Shown here: positions 1 through 10,929 of the stretch, piece by piece
Position numbering within the stretch: the stretch's first letter is position 1
How the letters are laid out: each line of letters starts with the position of its first letter
Source of the DNA: Saussurea involucrata
Taxonomy: Eukaryota; Streptophyta; Magnoliopsida; Asterales; Asteraceae
NCBI GenBank assembly: GCA_033807775.1
Contig: CM066321.1
Span: 251,708,422-251,772,421, forward strand
Length of the DNA: 64,000 nt
Reading direction: 5' to 3'
The notes under the pieces: model-generated
Database searches by the model: none
Told to the model about the DNA's origin: nothing
The model's input: only the letters and a program-made list of their open reading frames with translations
Made by a program: the position numbers and the translations under genes

Positions 1-721
1 TTTCTACAATCGTTCGAGACCGCAGAAGATAAACTCTGTAGGCCTTGGAAGTTGTAAAGTATCCTATGAACTTGCCTTCATCTGCCTTTACTTCAAACTT
101 TCCTCTTGCTTCTCTATCATTTAAGACGAAGCACATGCATCCAAATACATGGAAGAACTTGATGTTTGGTCGTCTTTTGTTGATCAAATGATATGGTGTT
201 TTGATGTGTCTCTTTACGATGGTTGATCGATTTTGGGTATAGCAAGCGGTTGATACTGCTTCTGCCCAAAATGTCATTGGTAATCTACATGCGGTTAGCA
301 TAGTTCTGGCGGCTTCCACAAGCGTGCGATTCTTTCGTTCGACAACGCCATTCTGTTGTGGGGTGCGTGCATCAGAGAAGTTCTGTGAAATTCCTTCTTC
401 TGTAAGATAGGTTTCAATGACAGAGTTTTTGAATTCTGTGCCATTGTCGCTTCTCAGTTTCTGAATCCTGCACTCATACAGAACTTGGATTCTTTTCATT
501 AAATTTATCAGTATGTTTGGAACATCTGATTTCTTTCTGACAAATTCAACCCATGTAAATCTTGAGAATTCATCGATCAAAACAAGTATATATTTCTTGC
601 CACCTAGGCTCTGTGTAGCTATTGGACCGCAGAGGTCGACATGAAGCATGTACAGAGGCCTAGTGCAAGATACATCAGTTTTGCCTTTATGGGAAGCTCT
701 TTTGAGTTTTCCCATTTCGCA

Positions 722-1087
722 ACTCAAAGAAGCGAGAAGTAAGAAACTCGCAAGCCAAGGTTGCGAAAAGTGGGAAAACTCGCAAGCAACAGTTGCGAAA
801 AGTGGAGAAACTCGCAAGACACGGTTGCGAAAAGTAGCCTTGGACACTGAAAGAAATCTGACAGATCACTTTTCGCAAAAGAAGCTTGCGAAAAGTTTTA
901 AAATTCGGGTCAGTGGGTTGCGAAAAGTAAGAATTTCGGGTCAGTGGGTTGCGAAAAGCTGTAAAATTCGGGTCTTAAGGATGCGAAAAGCTATGCGAGG
1001 CGTAGACTTGAATGAAGAACAACACTCAGATCGAAGAAGCTTGCGAAAAGTAAGATGAATGTTGCGAAAAGTTTAGATCTTGCGAGA
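722..1087. repeat. GCGAAAAG micro-repeat block (representative of seven)
   Basis: About a dozen copies of a word close to TTGCGAAAAG(T/C) occur in 366 bp, most in the plus-strand sense and at least one inverted (TTTTCGCAA near 869). A longer step, TCGGGTCAGTGGGTTGCG, repeats inside. Equivalent blocks start at 2993, 5278, 7547, 9811, 12111 and 14411. Length changes between units are whole-step losses. The plus-strand frame through the block (648-1058) is antisense and low-complexity, and I do not call it a gene. Confidence 0.85.
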
Positions 1088-1482
1088 TTCTTCCAAAAAC
1101 GACATAAATCACTTAAAACTAAAAATATCTGAAATCAAACTAGGCAGATAAGTTCGAAATATAAATTTGACCACCTCTTCTTCATACACAAACCTCTGAA
1201 AACCTCTGAATCAGAAATTTGAAGATCGAACAGTAGCAAACTTCGAACAGACCAAAAACTCAGAAAAGTGCAAAATTGATCTTGAAATCCTTCGAATTAG
1301 CTCTCGATTCTTGAATAAGAATTATTCTCCACACAAAAACGAATCCAAAGAACCAATTCACGAACAAATTCGATCACAAATCAACAAAATTTGATAAAAT
1401 CAAGAAAATAAATCAAATTCTCTTGAAAAATCCTCAAAATCTACTGATTGATCAACGAAATTCTTCTCTGAATCTTGATCCT

Positions 1483-1536
1483 GCTCTGATACCAATTGTT
1501 AATCCAAGATCAACAATAACGTGCTCTGATACCAAT
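1483..1536 (-). other. Duplicated tRNA-iMet primer-binding site
   Basis: On the minus strand TGGTATCAGAGC occurs immediately next to the LTR and again 40 bp farther in. Each copy is preceded by the end of the LTR (AACAAT). The 40-bp duplication is present in every array unit, so it was in the founder. The starts of the plus-strand complement are 1483 and 1523. Confidence 0.85.
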
Positions 1537-1811
1537 TGTTAAACCAAGATCTAATCAAGATAGAGAAGATGTGAATTCGTTATCTCATTGATCAATAACA
1601 TTGTATACAAGATATGAGTTCTGCACTTTCTCTCTCTAAGATATGAGTTATGTATAATGAGAGTGTTTCTAAGAGTCCTCTAAACTAACACACAACAAAA
1701 CCTATTTATACTAAACACAATACAAGGTGTAAACAACACAATACAACTCAATACATTGACTTTGACTTTGACCTTTCTATATTAAAACCTTGAAGACATA
1801 TTGCACTAACA
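1537..1811 (-). repeat. 275-bp LTR, array copy 1
   Basis: The ends are TGTTAAACC and CACTAACA, with a TGTTA/TAACA terminal inverted repeat. A TATAAATA box on the minus strand lies at 1703-1710 and the primer site lies immediately to the left, so the sequence behaves as the 5' LTR of a minus-strand element. On its right it touches integrase-linker coding sequence directly, with no polypurine tract. That is why I read it as an LTR of a small element inserted in pol. Confidence 0.9.
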
Positions 1812-3836
1812 GTGCTTGATCCTACAGATTGTGGAATGATTGGAATGAGTGGCGGTGTTTGTTCCTCTTCAGAAGTATATACTGAGTCTTCTTGTTCCTC
1901 TGTTATTGGTTCATCTGTAGTTCCTGGAGTTGGTTCTTCAGTAGCTTATGTGGTTGTTTTCCTTGTTGTATCATCTTCTGTTGGCTCCCCCTCGGCATTT
2001 AGATCTGTAAGGTTTACAGAAGAAGATGAATTGTTTAAGGGACCTGTTAGAGAGATACCTATTTCGTTCTGGCTGGCAGAAGGTGATTCTCCAGAGGCTC
2101 TGACGGCTCCAGCAGAGGGATCAATATCATCATGGAATATCTCTTGAAATAGAAGATTTAAGTCTTCTTCTCGTGTTTTTGAGATGCCAGAGGATTCCCC
2201 TTTTAGACCGAGTTCTGAACTGATTTGTTCAAAAGTCTTCTGGAAGGTGTCGTCAAAAGAAACATTTATGCTTTCTACAATCGTTCGAGACCGCAGAAGA
2301 TAAACTCTGTAGGCCTTGGAAGTTGTAAAGTATCCTATGAACTTGCCTTCATCTGCCTTTACTTCAAACTTTCCTCTTGCTTCTCTATCATTTAAGACGA
2401 AGCACATGCATCCAAATACATGGAAGAACTTGATGTTTGGTTGTCTTTTGTTGATCAAATGATATGGTGTTTTGATGTGTCTCTTTACGATGGTTGATCG
2501 ATTTTGGGTATAGCAAGCGGTTGATACTGCTTCTGCCCAAAATGTCATTGGTAATCCACATGCGGTTAGCATAGTTCTGACGGCTTCCACAAGCGTGTGA
2601 TTATTTCGTTCGACCACGCCATTCTGTTGTGGGGTGCGTGCATCAGAGAAGTTCTGTGAAATTCCTTCTTCTGTAAGATAGATTTCAATGACAGAGTTTT
2701 TGAATTCTGTGCCATTGTCGCTTCTCACTTTCTGAATCCTGCACTCATACAGAACTTGGATTCTTTTCATTAAATTTATCAGTATGTTTGGAACATCTGA
2801 TTTCTTTCTGACAAATTCAACCCATGTAAATCTTGAGAATTCATCGATCAAAACAAGTATATATTTCTTGCCACCTAGGCTCTGTGTAGCGATTGGACCG
2901 CAGAGGTCGACATGAAGCATGTACAGAGGCCTAGTGCAAGATACATCAGTTTTGCCTTTATGGGAAGCTCTTTTGAGTTTTCCCATTTCGCAACTCAAAG
3001 AAGCGAGAAGTAAGAAACTCGCAAGCCAAGGTTGCGAAAAGTGGGAAAACTCGCAAGCAACAGTTGCGAAAAGTGGAGAAACTCGCAAGACACGGTTGCG
3101 AAAAGTAGCCTTGGACACTGAAAGAAATCTGACAGATCACTTTTCGCAAAAGAAGCTTGCGAAAAGTTTTAAAATTCGGGTCAGTGGGTTGCGAAAAGTA
3201 AGAATTTCGGGTCAGTGGGTTGCGAAAAGCTGTAAAATTCGGGTCTTAAGGATGCGAAAAGCTATGCGAGATGTAGACTTGAATGAAGAACAACACTCAG
3301 ATCGAAGAAGCTTGTGAAAAGTAGGATGAATGTTGCGAAAAGTTTAGATCTTGCGAGATTCTTCCAAAAACGACAGAAATCACTTAAAACTCAAAATATC
3401 TGAAATCAAACTGTGCAGATAAGTTTGAAATATAAATCCGACCACCTCTTCTTCATACACAAACCTCTGAAAACCTCTGAATCAGAAATTTGAAGATCGA
3501 ACAGTAGCAAACTTCGAACAGACCAAAAACTCAGAAAAGTGCAAAATTGATCTTGAAATCCTTCGAATTAGCTCTTGATTCTTGAATAAGAATTATTCTC
3601 CACACAAAAACGAATCCAAAGAACCAATTCACGAACAAATTCGATCACAAATCAACAAAATTTGATAAAATTTCAAGAAAATGAGATTTTCTTGAAAAAT
3701 CAAGAAAATCAATCAAACACTCTTGAAAAATCCTCAAAATCTACTGATTGATCAACGAAATTCTTCTCTGAATCTTGATCCTGCTCTGATACCAATTGTT
3801 AATCCAAGATCAACAATAACGTGCTCTGATACCAAT
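1812..3836 (-). pseudogene. Array unit 1 interior: integrase segment (open 390-codon frame) plus leader
   Basis: The integrase segment runs 1812-2992 and the GCGAAAAG block about 2993-3357. PBS copies lie near 3783 and 3823. A frame open from 3118 to 1946 covers the integrase core, with HVDLCGP, RSDNGTEF and QQNGVVER supplying the D, D and E residues. It ends at a TAA shared by most units and then runs toward the LTR. The apparent N-terminal 40 or so residues are translated repeat leader, not protein from pol. RT and RNase H are absent, so this cannot be a functional polyprotein. Confidence 0.85.
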
Positions 3837-4111
3837 TGTTAAACCAAGATCTAATCAAGATAGAGAAGATGTGAATTCGTCATCTCATTGATCAATAACA
3901 TTGTATACAAGATATGAGTTCTGCACTTTCTCTCTCTAAGATATGAGTTATGTATAATGAGAGTATTTCTAAGAGTCCTCTAAACTAACACACAACAAAA
4001 CCTATTTATACTAAACACAATACAAGGTGTAAACAACACAATACAACTCAATACATTGACTTTGACTTTGACCTTTCTATATTAAAACCTTGAAGACATA
4101 TTGCACTAACA
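3837..4111 (-). repeat. 275-bp LTR, array copy 2
   Basis: The ends, TATA box and flanking arrangement match copy 1. A few single-base differences are visible, such as 'gagtatttc' for 'gagtgtttc' near 3960. Confidence 0.9.
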
Positions 4112-6090
4112 GTGCTTGATCCTACAGATTGTGGAATGATTGGAATGAGTGGCGGTGTTTGTTCCTCTTCAGAAGTATATACTGAGTCTTCTTGTTCCTC
4201 TGTAGTTCCTGGAGTTGGTTCTTCAGTAGCTTATGTGGTTGTTTTCCTTGTTGTATCATCTTCTATTGGCTCCCCCTCGGCATTTGCATCTGTAAGGTTT
4301 ACAGAAGAAGATGAATTGTTTAAGGGACCTGTTAGAGAGATACCTATTTCGTTCTGGCTGGCAGAAGGTGATTCTCCAGAGGCTCTGACGGCTCCAGCAG
4401 AGGGATCAATATCATCATGGAATATCTCTTGAAATAGAAGATTTAAGTCTTCTTCTCCTGTTTTTGAGATGCCAGAGGATTCCCCTTTTAGACCGAGTTC
4501 TAAACTGATTTGTTCAGAAGTCTTCTGGAAGGTGTCGTCAAAAGAAACATTTATGCTTTCTACAATCGTTCGAGACCGCAGAAGATAAACTCTGTAGGCC
4601 TTGGAAGTTGTAAAGTATCCTATGAACTTGCCTTCATCTGCCTTTACTTCAAACTTTCCTCTTGCTTCTCTATCATTTAAGACGAAGCACATGCATCCAA
4701 ATACATGGAAGAACTTGATGTTTGGTCGTCTTTTGTTGATCAAATGATATGGTGTTTTGATGTGTCTCTTTACGATGGTTGATCTATTTTGGGTATAGCA
4801 AGCGGTTGATACTGCTTCTGCCCAAAATGTCATTGGTAATCCACATGCGGTTAGCATAGTTATGGCGGCTTCCACAAGCGTGCGATTCTTTCGTTCGACC
4901 ACGCCATTCTGTTGTGGGGTGCGTGCATCAGAGAAATTCTGTGAAATTCCTTCTTCTGTAAGATAGGTTTCAATGACAGTGTTTTTGAATTCTGTGCCAT
5001 TGTCGCTTCTCAGTTTCTGATTCCTGCACTCATACATAACTTGGATTCTTTTCATTAAATTTAACAGTATGTTTGGAACATCTGATTTCTTTCTGACAAA
5101 TTCAACCCATGTAAATCTTGAGAATTCATCGATCAAAACAAGTATATATTTCTTGCCACCTAGGCTCTGTGTAGCGATTGGACCGCAGAGGTCGACATGA
5201 AGCATGTACAGAGGCCTAGTGCAAGATACATCCGTTTTGCCTTTATGGGAAGCTCTTTTGAGTTTTCCCATTTCGCAACTCAAAGAAGCGAGAAGTAAGA
5301 AACTCGCAAGCCAAGGTTGCGAAAAGTGGGAAAACTCGCAAGCAACAGTTGCGAAAAGTGGAGAAACTCACAAGACACGGTTGCGAAAAGTAGCCTTCGC
5401 CACTGAAAGAAATTTGACAGATCACTTTTCGCAAAAGAAGCTTGCGAAAAGTTTTAAAATTCGGGTCAGTGGGTTGCGAAAAGCTGTAAAATTCGGGTCT
5501 TAAGGATGCGAAAAGCTATGTGAGATGTAGACTTGAATGAAGAACAACACTCAGATCGAAGAAGCTTGCGAAAAGTAGGATGAATGTTGCGAAAAGTTTA
5601 GATCTTGCGAGATTCTTCCAAAAACGACAGAAATCACTTAAAACTCAAAATATCTGAAATCAAACTGTGCAGATAAGTTCGAAATATAAATTCGACCACC
5701 TCTTCTTCATACACAAACCTCTGAAAACCTCTGAATCAGAAATTTGAAGATCGAACAGTAGCAAACTTCGAACAGACCAAAAACTCAGAAAAGTGCAAAA
5801 TTGATCTTGAAATCCTTCGAATTAGATCTCGATTCTTGAATAAGAACTATTCTCCACACAAAAACAAATCCAAAGAACCAATTCACGAACAAATTCGATC
5901 ACAAATCAACAAAATTTGATAAAATTTCAAGAAAATGAGATTTTCTTGAAAAATCAAGAAAATCAATCAAATTCTCTTGAAAAATCCTCAAAATCTACTG
6001 ATTGATCAACGAAATTCTTCTCTGAATCTTGATCCTGCTCTGATACCAATTGTTAATCCAAGATCAACAATAACGTGCTCTGATACCAAT
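4112..6090 (-). pseudogene. Array unit 2 interior: integrase segment plus leader (short variant)
   Basis: The integrase segment is 4112-5277 and the repeat block about 5278-5610. This unit is 46 bp shorter than the 2300-bp form. It lacks 15 bp in the integrase-linker segment near 4200 and one roughly 31-bp step of the GCGAAAAG block, and its leader differs by small indels. The integrase frame is open from 5283 to 4231 (350 codons). One palindromic CAAGAAAATGAG module is present near 5930. Confidence 0.85.
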
Positions 6091-6365
6091 TGTTAAACCA
6101 AGATCTAATCAAGATAGAGAAGATGTGAATTCGTCATCTCATTGATCAATAACATTGTATACAAGATATGAGTTCTGCACTTTCTCTCTCTAAGATATGA
6201 GTTATGTATAATGAGAGTGTTTCTAAGAGTCCTCTAAACTAACACACAACAAAACCTGTTTATACTAAACACAATACAAGGTGTAAACAACACAATACAA
6301 CTCAATACATTGACTTTGACTTTGACCTTTCTATATTAAAACCTTGAAGACATATTGCACTAACA
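6091..6365 (-). repeat. 275-bp LTR, array copy 3
   Basis: Same TGTTA...TAACA ends and same position between primer site and integrase segment as the other copies. Confidence 0.9.
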
Positions 6366-8354
6366 GTGCTTGATCCTACAGATTGTGGAATGATTGGAAT
6401 GAGTGGCGGTGTTTGTTCCTCTTCAGAAGTATATACTGAGTCTTCTTGTTCCTCTGTTATTGGTTCCTCTGTAGTTCCTGGAGTTGGTTCTTCAGTAGCT
6501 TATGTGGTTGTTTTCCTTGTTGTATCATCTTCTGTTGGCTCCCCCTCGGCATTTGCATCTGTAAGGTTTACAGAAGAAGATGAATTGTTTAAGGGACCTG
6601 TTAGAGAGATACCTATTTCGTTCTGGCTTGCAGAAGGTGATTCTCCAGAGGCTCTGACGGCTCCAGCAGAGGGATCAATATCATCATGGAATATCTCTTG
6701 AAATAGAAGATTTAAGTCTTCTTCTCGTGTTTTTGAGATGCCAGAGGATTCCCCTTTTAGACCGAGTTCTAAACTGATTTGTTCAGAAGTCTTCTGGAAG
6801 GTGTCGTCAAAAGAAACATTTATGCTTTCTACAATCGTTCGAGACCGCAGAAGATAAACTCTGTAGGCCTTGGAAGTTGTAAAGTATCCTATGAACTTGC
6901 CTTCATCTGCCTTTACTTCAAACTTTCCTCTTGCTTCTCTATCATTTAAGACGAAGCACATGCATCCAAATTAACGGAAGAACTTGATGTTTGGTCGTCT
7001 TTTATTGATCAAAGGATATGGTGTTTTGATGTGTATCTTTACGATGGTTGATCAATTTTGGGTATAGCAAGCGGTTGATACTGCTTCTGCCCAAAATGTC
7101 ATTGGTAATCCACATGCGGTTAGCATAGTTCTGGCGGCTTCCACAAGCGTGCGATTCTTTCGTTCGACCACGCCATTCTGTTGTGGGATGCGTGCATCAG
7201 AGAAGTTCTGTGAAATTCCTTCTTCTGTAAGATAGGTTTCAATGACAGAGTTTTTGAATTCTGTGCCATTGTCGCTTCTCAGTTTCTGATTCCTGCACTC
7301 ATACAGAACTTGGATTCTTTTCATTAAATTTAACAGTATGTTTGGAACATCTGATTTCTTTCTGACAAATTCAACCCATGTAAATCTTGAGAATTCATCG
7401 ATCAAAACAAGTATATATTTCTTGCCACCTAGGCTATGTGTAGCGATTGGACCGCAGAGGTCGACATGAAGCATGTACAGAGGCGTAGTGCAAGATACAT
7501 CCGTTTTGCCTTTATGGGAAGCTCTTTTGAGTTTTCCCATTTCGCAACTCAAAGAAGCGAGAAGTAAGAAACTCGCAAGCCAAGGTTGCGAAAAGTGGGA
7601 AAACTCGCAAGCAACAGTTGCGAAAAGTGGAGAAACTCACAAGACACGGTTGCGAAAAGTAGCCTTCGACACTGAAAGAAATTTGACAGATCACTTTTCG
7701 CAAAAGAAGCTTGCGAAAAGTTTTAAAATTCGGGTCTTAACGATGTGAAAAGCTATGCGAGATGTAGACTTGAATGAAGAACAACACTCAGATCGAAGAA
7801 GCTTGTGAAAAGTAGGATGAATGTTGCGAAAAGTTTAGATCTTGCGAGATTCTTCCAAAAACAACAGAAATCACTTAAAACTTAAAATATCTGAAATCAA
7901 ACTGTGCAGATAAGTTCGAAATATAAATTCGACCACCTATTCTTCATACACAAACCTCTGAAAACCTCTGAATCAGAAATTTGAAGATCGAACAGTAGCA
8001 AACTTCGAACAGACCAAAAACTCAGAAAAGTGCAAAATTGATCTTGAAATCCTTCGAATTAGCTCTCGATTCTTGAATAAGAATTATTCTCCACACAAAA
8101 ACGAATCCAAATAACCAATTCACGAACAAATTCGATCACAAATCAACAAAATTTGATAAAATTTCAAGAAAATGAGATTTTCTTGAAAAATCAAGAAAAT
8201 GAGATTTTCTTGAAAAATCAAGAAAATCAATCAAATTCTCTTGAAAAATCCTCAAAATCTACTGATTGATCAACGAAATTCTTCTCTGAATCTTGATCCT
8301 GCTCTGATACCAATTGTTAATCCAAGATCAACAATAACGTGCTCTGATACCAAT
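6366..8354 (-). pseudogene. Array unit 3 interior: broken integrase segment plus leader
   Basis: The integrase segment is 6366-7546. Its frame is split: 7552-7052 is open through the catalytic D, D and E region, a stop lies near 7050, and 6961-6500 reopens for the C-terminal part. The GCGAAAAG block (about 7547-7850) is the shortest in the array, missing two internal steps. The leader near 8160-8220 has two copies of the palindromic CAAGAAAATGAG module, the highest number seen. Confidence 0.85.
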
Positions 8355-8629
8355 TGTTAAACCAAGATCTAATCAAGATAGAGAAGATGTGAATTCGTCA
8401 TCTCATTGATCAATAACATTGTATACAAGATATGAGTTCTTCACTTTCTCTCTCTAAGATATGAGTTATGTATAATGAGAGTGTTTCTAAGAGTCCTCTA
8501 AACTAACACACAACAAAACCTATTTATACTAAACACAATACAAGGTGTAAACAACACAATACAACTCAATACATTGACTTTGACTTTGACCTTTCTATAT
8601 TAAAACCTTGAAGACATATTGCACTAACA
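8355..8629 (-). repeat. 275-bp LTR, array copy 4
   Basis: Same ends and context as the other array LTRs. Confidence 0.9.
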
Positions 8630-10654
8630 GTGCTTGATCCTACAGATTGTGGAATGATTGGAATGAGTGGTGGTGTTTGTTCCTCTTCAGAAGTATATAC
8701 TAAGTCTTCTTGTTCCTCTGTTATTGGTTCCTCTGTAGTTCCTGGAGTTGGTTCTTCAGTAGCTTATGTGGTTGTTTTCCTTGTTGTATCATCTTCTGTT
8801 GGCTCCCCCTCGGCATTTGCATCTGTAAGGTTTACAGAAGAAGATGAATTGTTTAAGGGACCTGTTAGAGATATACCTATTTCGTTCTGGCTGGCAGAAG
8901 GTGATTCTCCAGAGGCTCTGACGGCTCCAGTAGAGGGATCAATATCATCATGGAATATCTCTTGAAATAGAAGATTTAAGTCTTCTTCTCGTGTTTTTGA
9001 GATGCCAGAGGATTCCCCTTTTAGACCGAGTTCTAAACTGATTTGTTCAGAAGTCTTCTGGAAGGTGTCGTCAAAAGAAACATTTATGCTTTCTACAATC
9101 GTTCGAGACCGCAGAAGATAAACTCTGTAGGCCTTGGAAGTTGTAAAGTATCCTATGAACTTGCCTTCATCTGCCTTTACTTCAAACTTTCCTCTTGCTT
9201 CTCTATCATTTAAGACGAAGCACATGCATCCAAATACATGGAAGAACTTGATGTTTGGTCATCTTTTGTTGATCAAATGATATGGTGTTTTTATGTGTAT
9301 CTTTACGATGGTTGATCGATTTTGGGTATAGCAAGCGGTTGATACTGCTTCTGCCCAAAATGTCATTGGTAATCCACATGCGGTTAGCATAGTTCTGGCG
9401 GCTTCCACAAGCGTGCGATTCTTTCGTTCGACCACGCCATTCTGTTGTGGGGTGCGTGCATCAGAGAAGTTCTGTGAAATTCCTTCTTCTGTAAGATAGG
9501 TTTCAATGACAGAGTTTTTGAATTCTGTGCCATTGTCGCTTCTCAGTTTCTGATTCCTGCACTCATACAAAACTTGGATTCTTTTCATTAAATTTATCAG
9601 TATGTTTGGAACATCTGATTTCTTTCTAACAAATTCAACCCATGTAAATCTTGAGAATTCATCGATCAAAACAAGTATATATATCTTGCCACCTAGGCTC
9701 TGTGTAGCGATTGGACCGCAGAGGTCGACATGAAGCATGTACAGAGGCCTAGTGCAAGATACATCAGTTTTGCCTTTATCGGAAGCTCTTTTGAGTTTTC
9801 CCATTTCGCAACTCAAAGAAGCGAGAAGTAAGAAACTCGCAAGCCAAGGTTGCGAAAAGTGGGAAAACTCGCAAGCAACAGTTGCGAAAAGTGGAGAAAC
9901 TCGCAAGACACGGTTGCGAAAAGTAGCCTTGGACACTGAAAGAAATCTGACAGATCACTTTTCGCAAAAGAAGCTTGCGAAAAGTTTTAAAATTCGGGTC
10001 AGTGGGTTGCGAAAAGTAAGAATTTCGGGTCAGTGGGTTGCGAAAAGCTGTAAAATTCGGGTCTTAAGGATGCGAAAAGCTATGCGAGATGTAGACTTGA
10101 ATGAAGAACAACACTCAGATCGAAGAAGCTTGCGAAAAGTAGGATGAATGTTGCGAAAAGTTTAGATCTTGCGAGATTCTTCCAAAAACGACAGAAATCA
10201 CTTAAAACTCAAAATATCCGAAATCAAACAGTGCAGATAAGTTCGAAATATAAATTCGACCACCTCTTCTTCATACACAAACCTCTGAAAACCTCTGAAT
10301 CAGAAATTTGAAGATCGAACAGTAGCAAACTTCGAACAGACCAAAAACTCAGAAAAGTGCAAAATTGATCTTGAAATCCTTCGAATTAGCTCTCGATTCT
10401 TGAATAAGAATTATTCTCCACACAAAAACGAATCCAAAGAACCAATTCATGAACAAATTCGATCACAAATCAACAAAATTTGATAAAATTTCAAGAAAAT
10501 GAGATTTTCTTGAAAAATCAAGAAAATCAATCAAATTCTCTTGAAAAATCCTCAAAATCTACTGATTGATCAACGAAATTCTTCTCTGAATCTTGATCCT
10601 GCTCTGATACCAATTGTTAATCCAAGATCAACAATAACGTGCTCTGATACCAAT
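8630..10654 (-). pseudogene. Array unit 4 interior: broken integrase segment plus leader
   Basis: The integrase segment is 8630-9810, with a stop near 9257 dividing it into 9936-9259 (catalytic core) and 9225-8764 (C-terminal part). The full-length GCGAAAAG block spans about 9811-10175. One palindromic leader module lies near 10490. The LTR-to-LTR length is 2300 bp. Confidence 0.85.
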
Positions 10655-10929
10655 TGTTAAACCAAGATCTAATCAAGATAGAGAAGATGTGAATTCGTCA
10701 TCTCATTGATCAATAACATTGTATACAAGATATGAGTTCTGCACTTTCTCTCTCTAAGATATGAGTTATGTATAATGAGAGTGTTTCTAAGAGTCATCTA
10801 AACTAACACACAACAAAACCTATTTATACTAAACACAATACAAGGTGTAAACAACACAATACAACTCAATACATTGACTTTGAGTTTGACCTTTCTATAT
10901 TAAAACCTTGAAGACATATTGCACTAACA
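10655..10929 (-). repeat. 275-bp LTR, array copy 5
   Basis: Same ends and context. Private differences include 'gagtcatcta' near 10793. Confidence 0.9.

Larger units (their letters stand above)
1..1536 (-). pseudogene. Array unit 0 (left-truncated): integrase segment, leader and primer sites
   Basis: The integrase segment occupies 1-721 and lacks its end because the window starts inside it. GCGAAAAG repeats fill about 722-1087, followed by an AT-rich leader. Two PBS copies (GCTCTGATACCA on the plus strand) start at 1483 and 1523. This is the only unit with no copy of the palindromic module CAAGAAAATGAGATTTTCTTG in the leader near 1395. No intact protein is predicted, since the integrase lacks both ends of pol. 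Confidence 0.85.

Noticed and set aside
648..1058. Plus-strand 132-136-codon frame repeated in most array units
   Set aside because: It runs antisense through integrase and the GCGAAAAG block, is conserved only because the whole unit is repeated, and its Lys/Arg-rich content comes from the repeat word.
722..1087. CRISPR-like look of regularly spaced GCGAAAAG words
   Set aside because: The words are too short, spacers vary and are themselves repeated, and the context is a plant retroelement leader.
1812..2147. Plus-strand 106-111-codon frame repeated in every array unit
   Set aside because: It is antisense to the integrase-RT linker. Its Ser/Val-rich product is the reverse reading of an acidic linker, and there is no homology or promoter.
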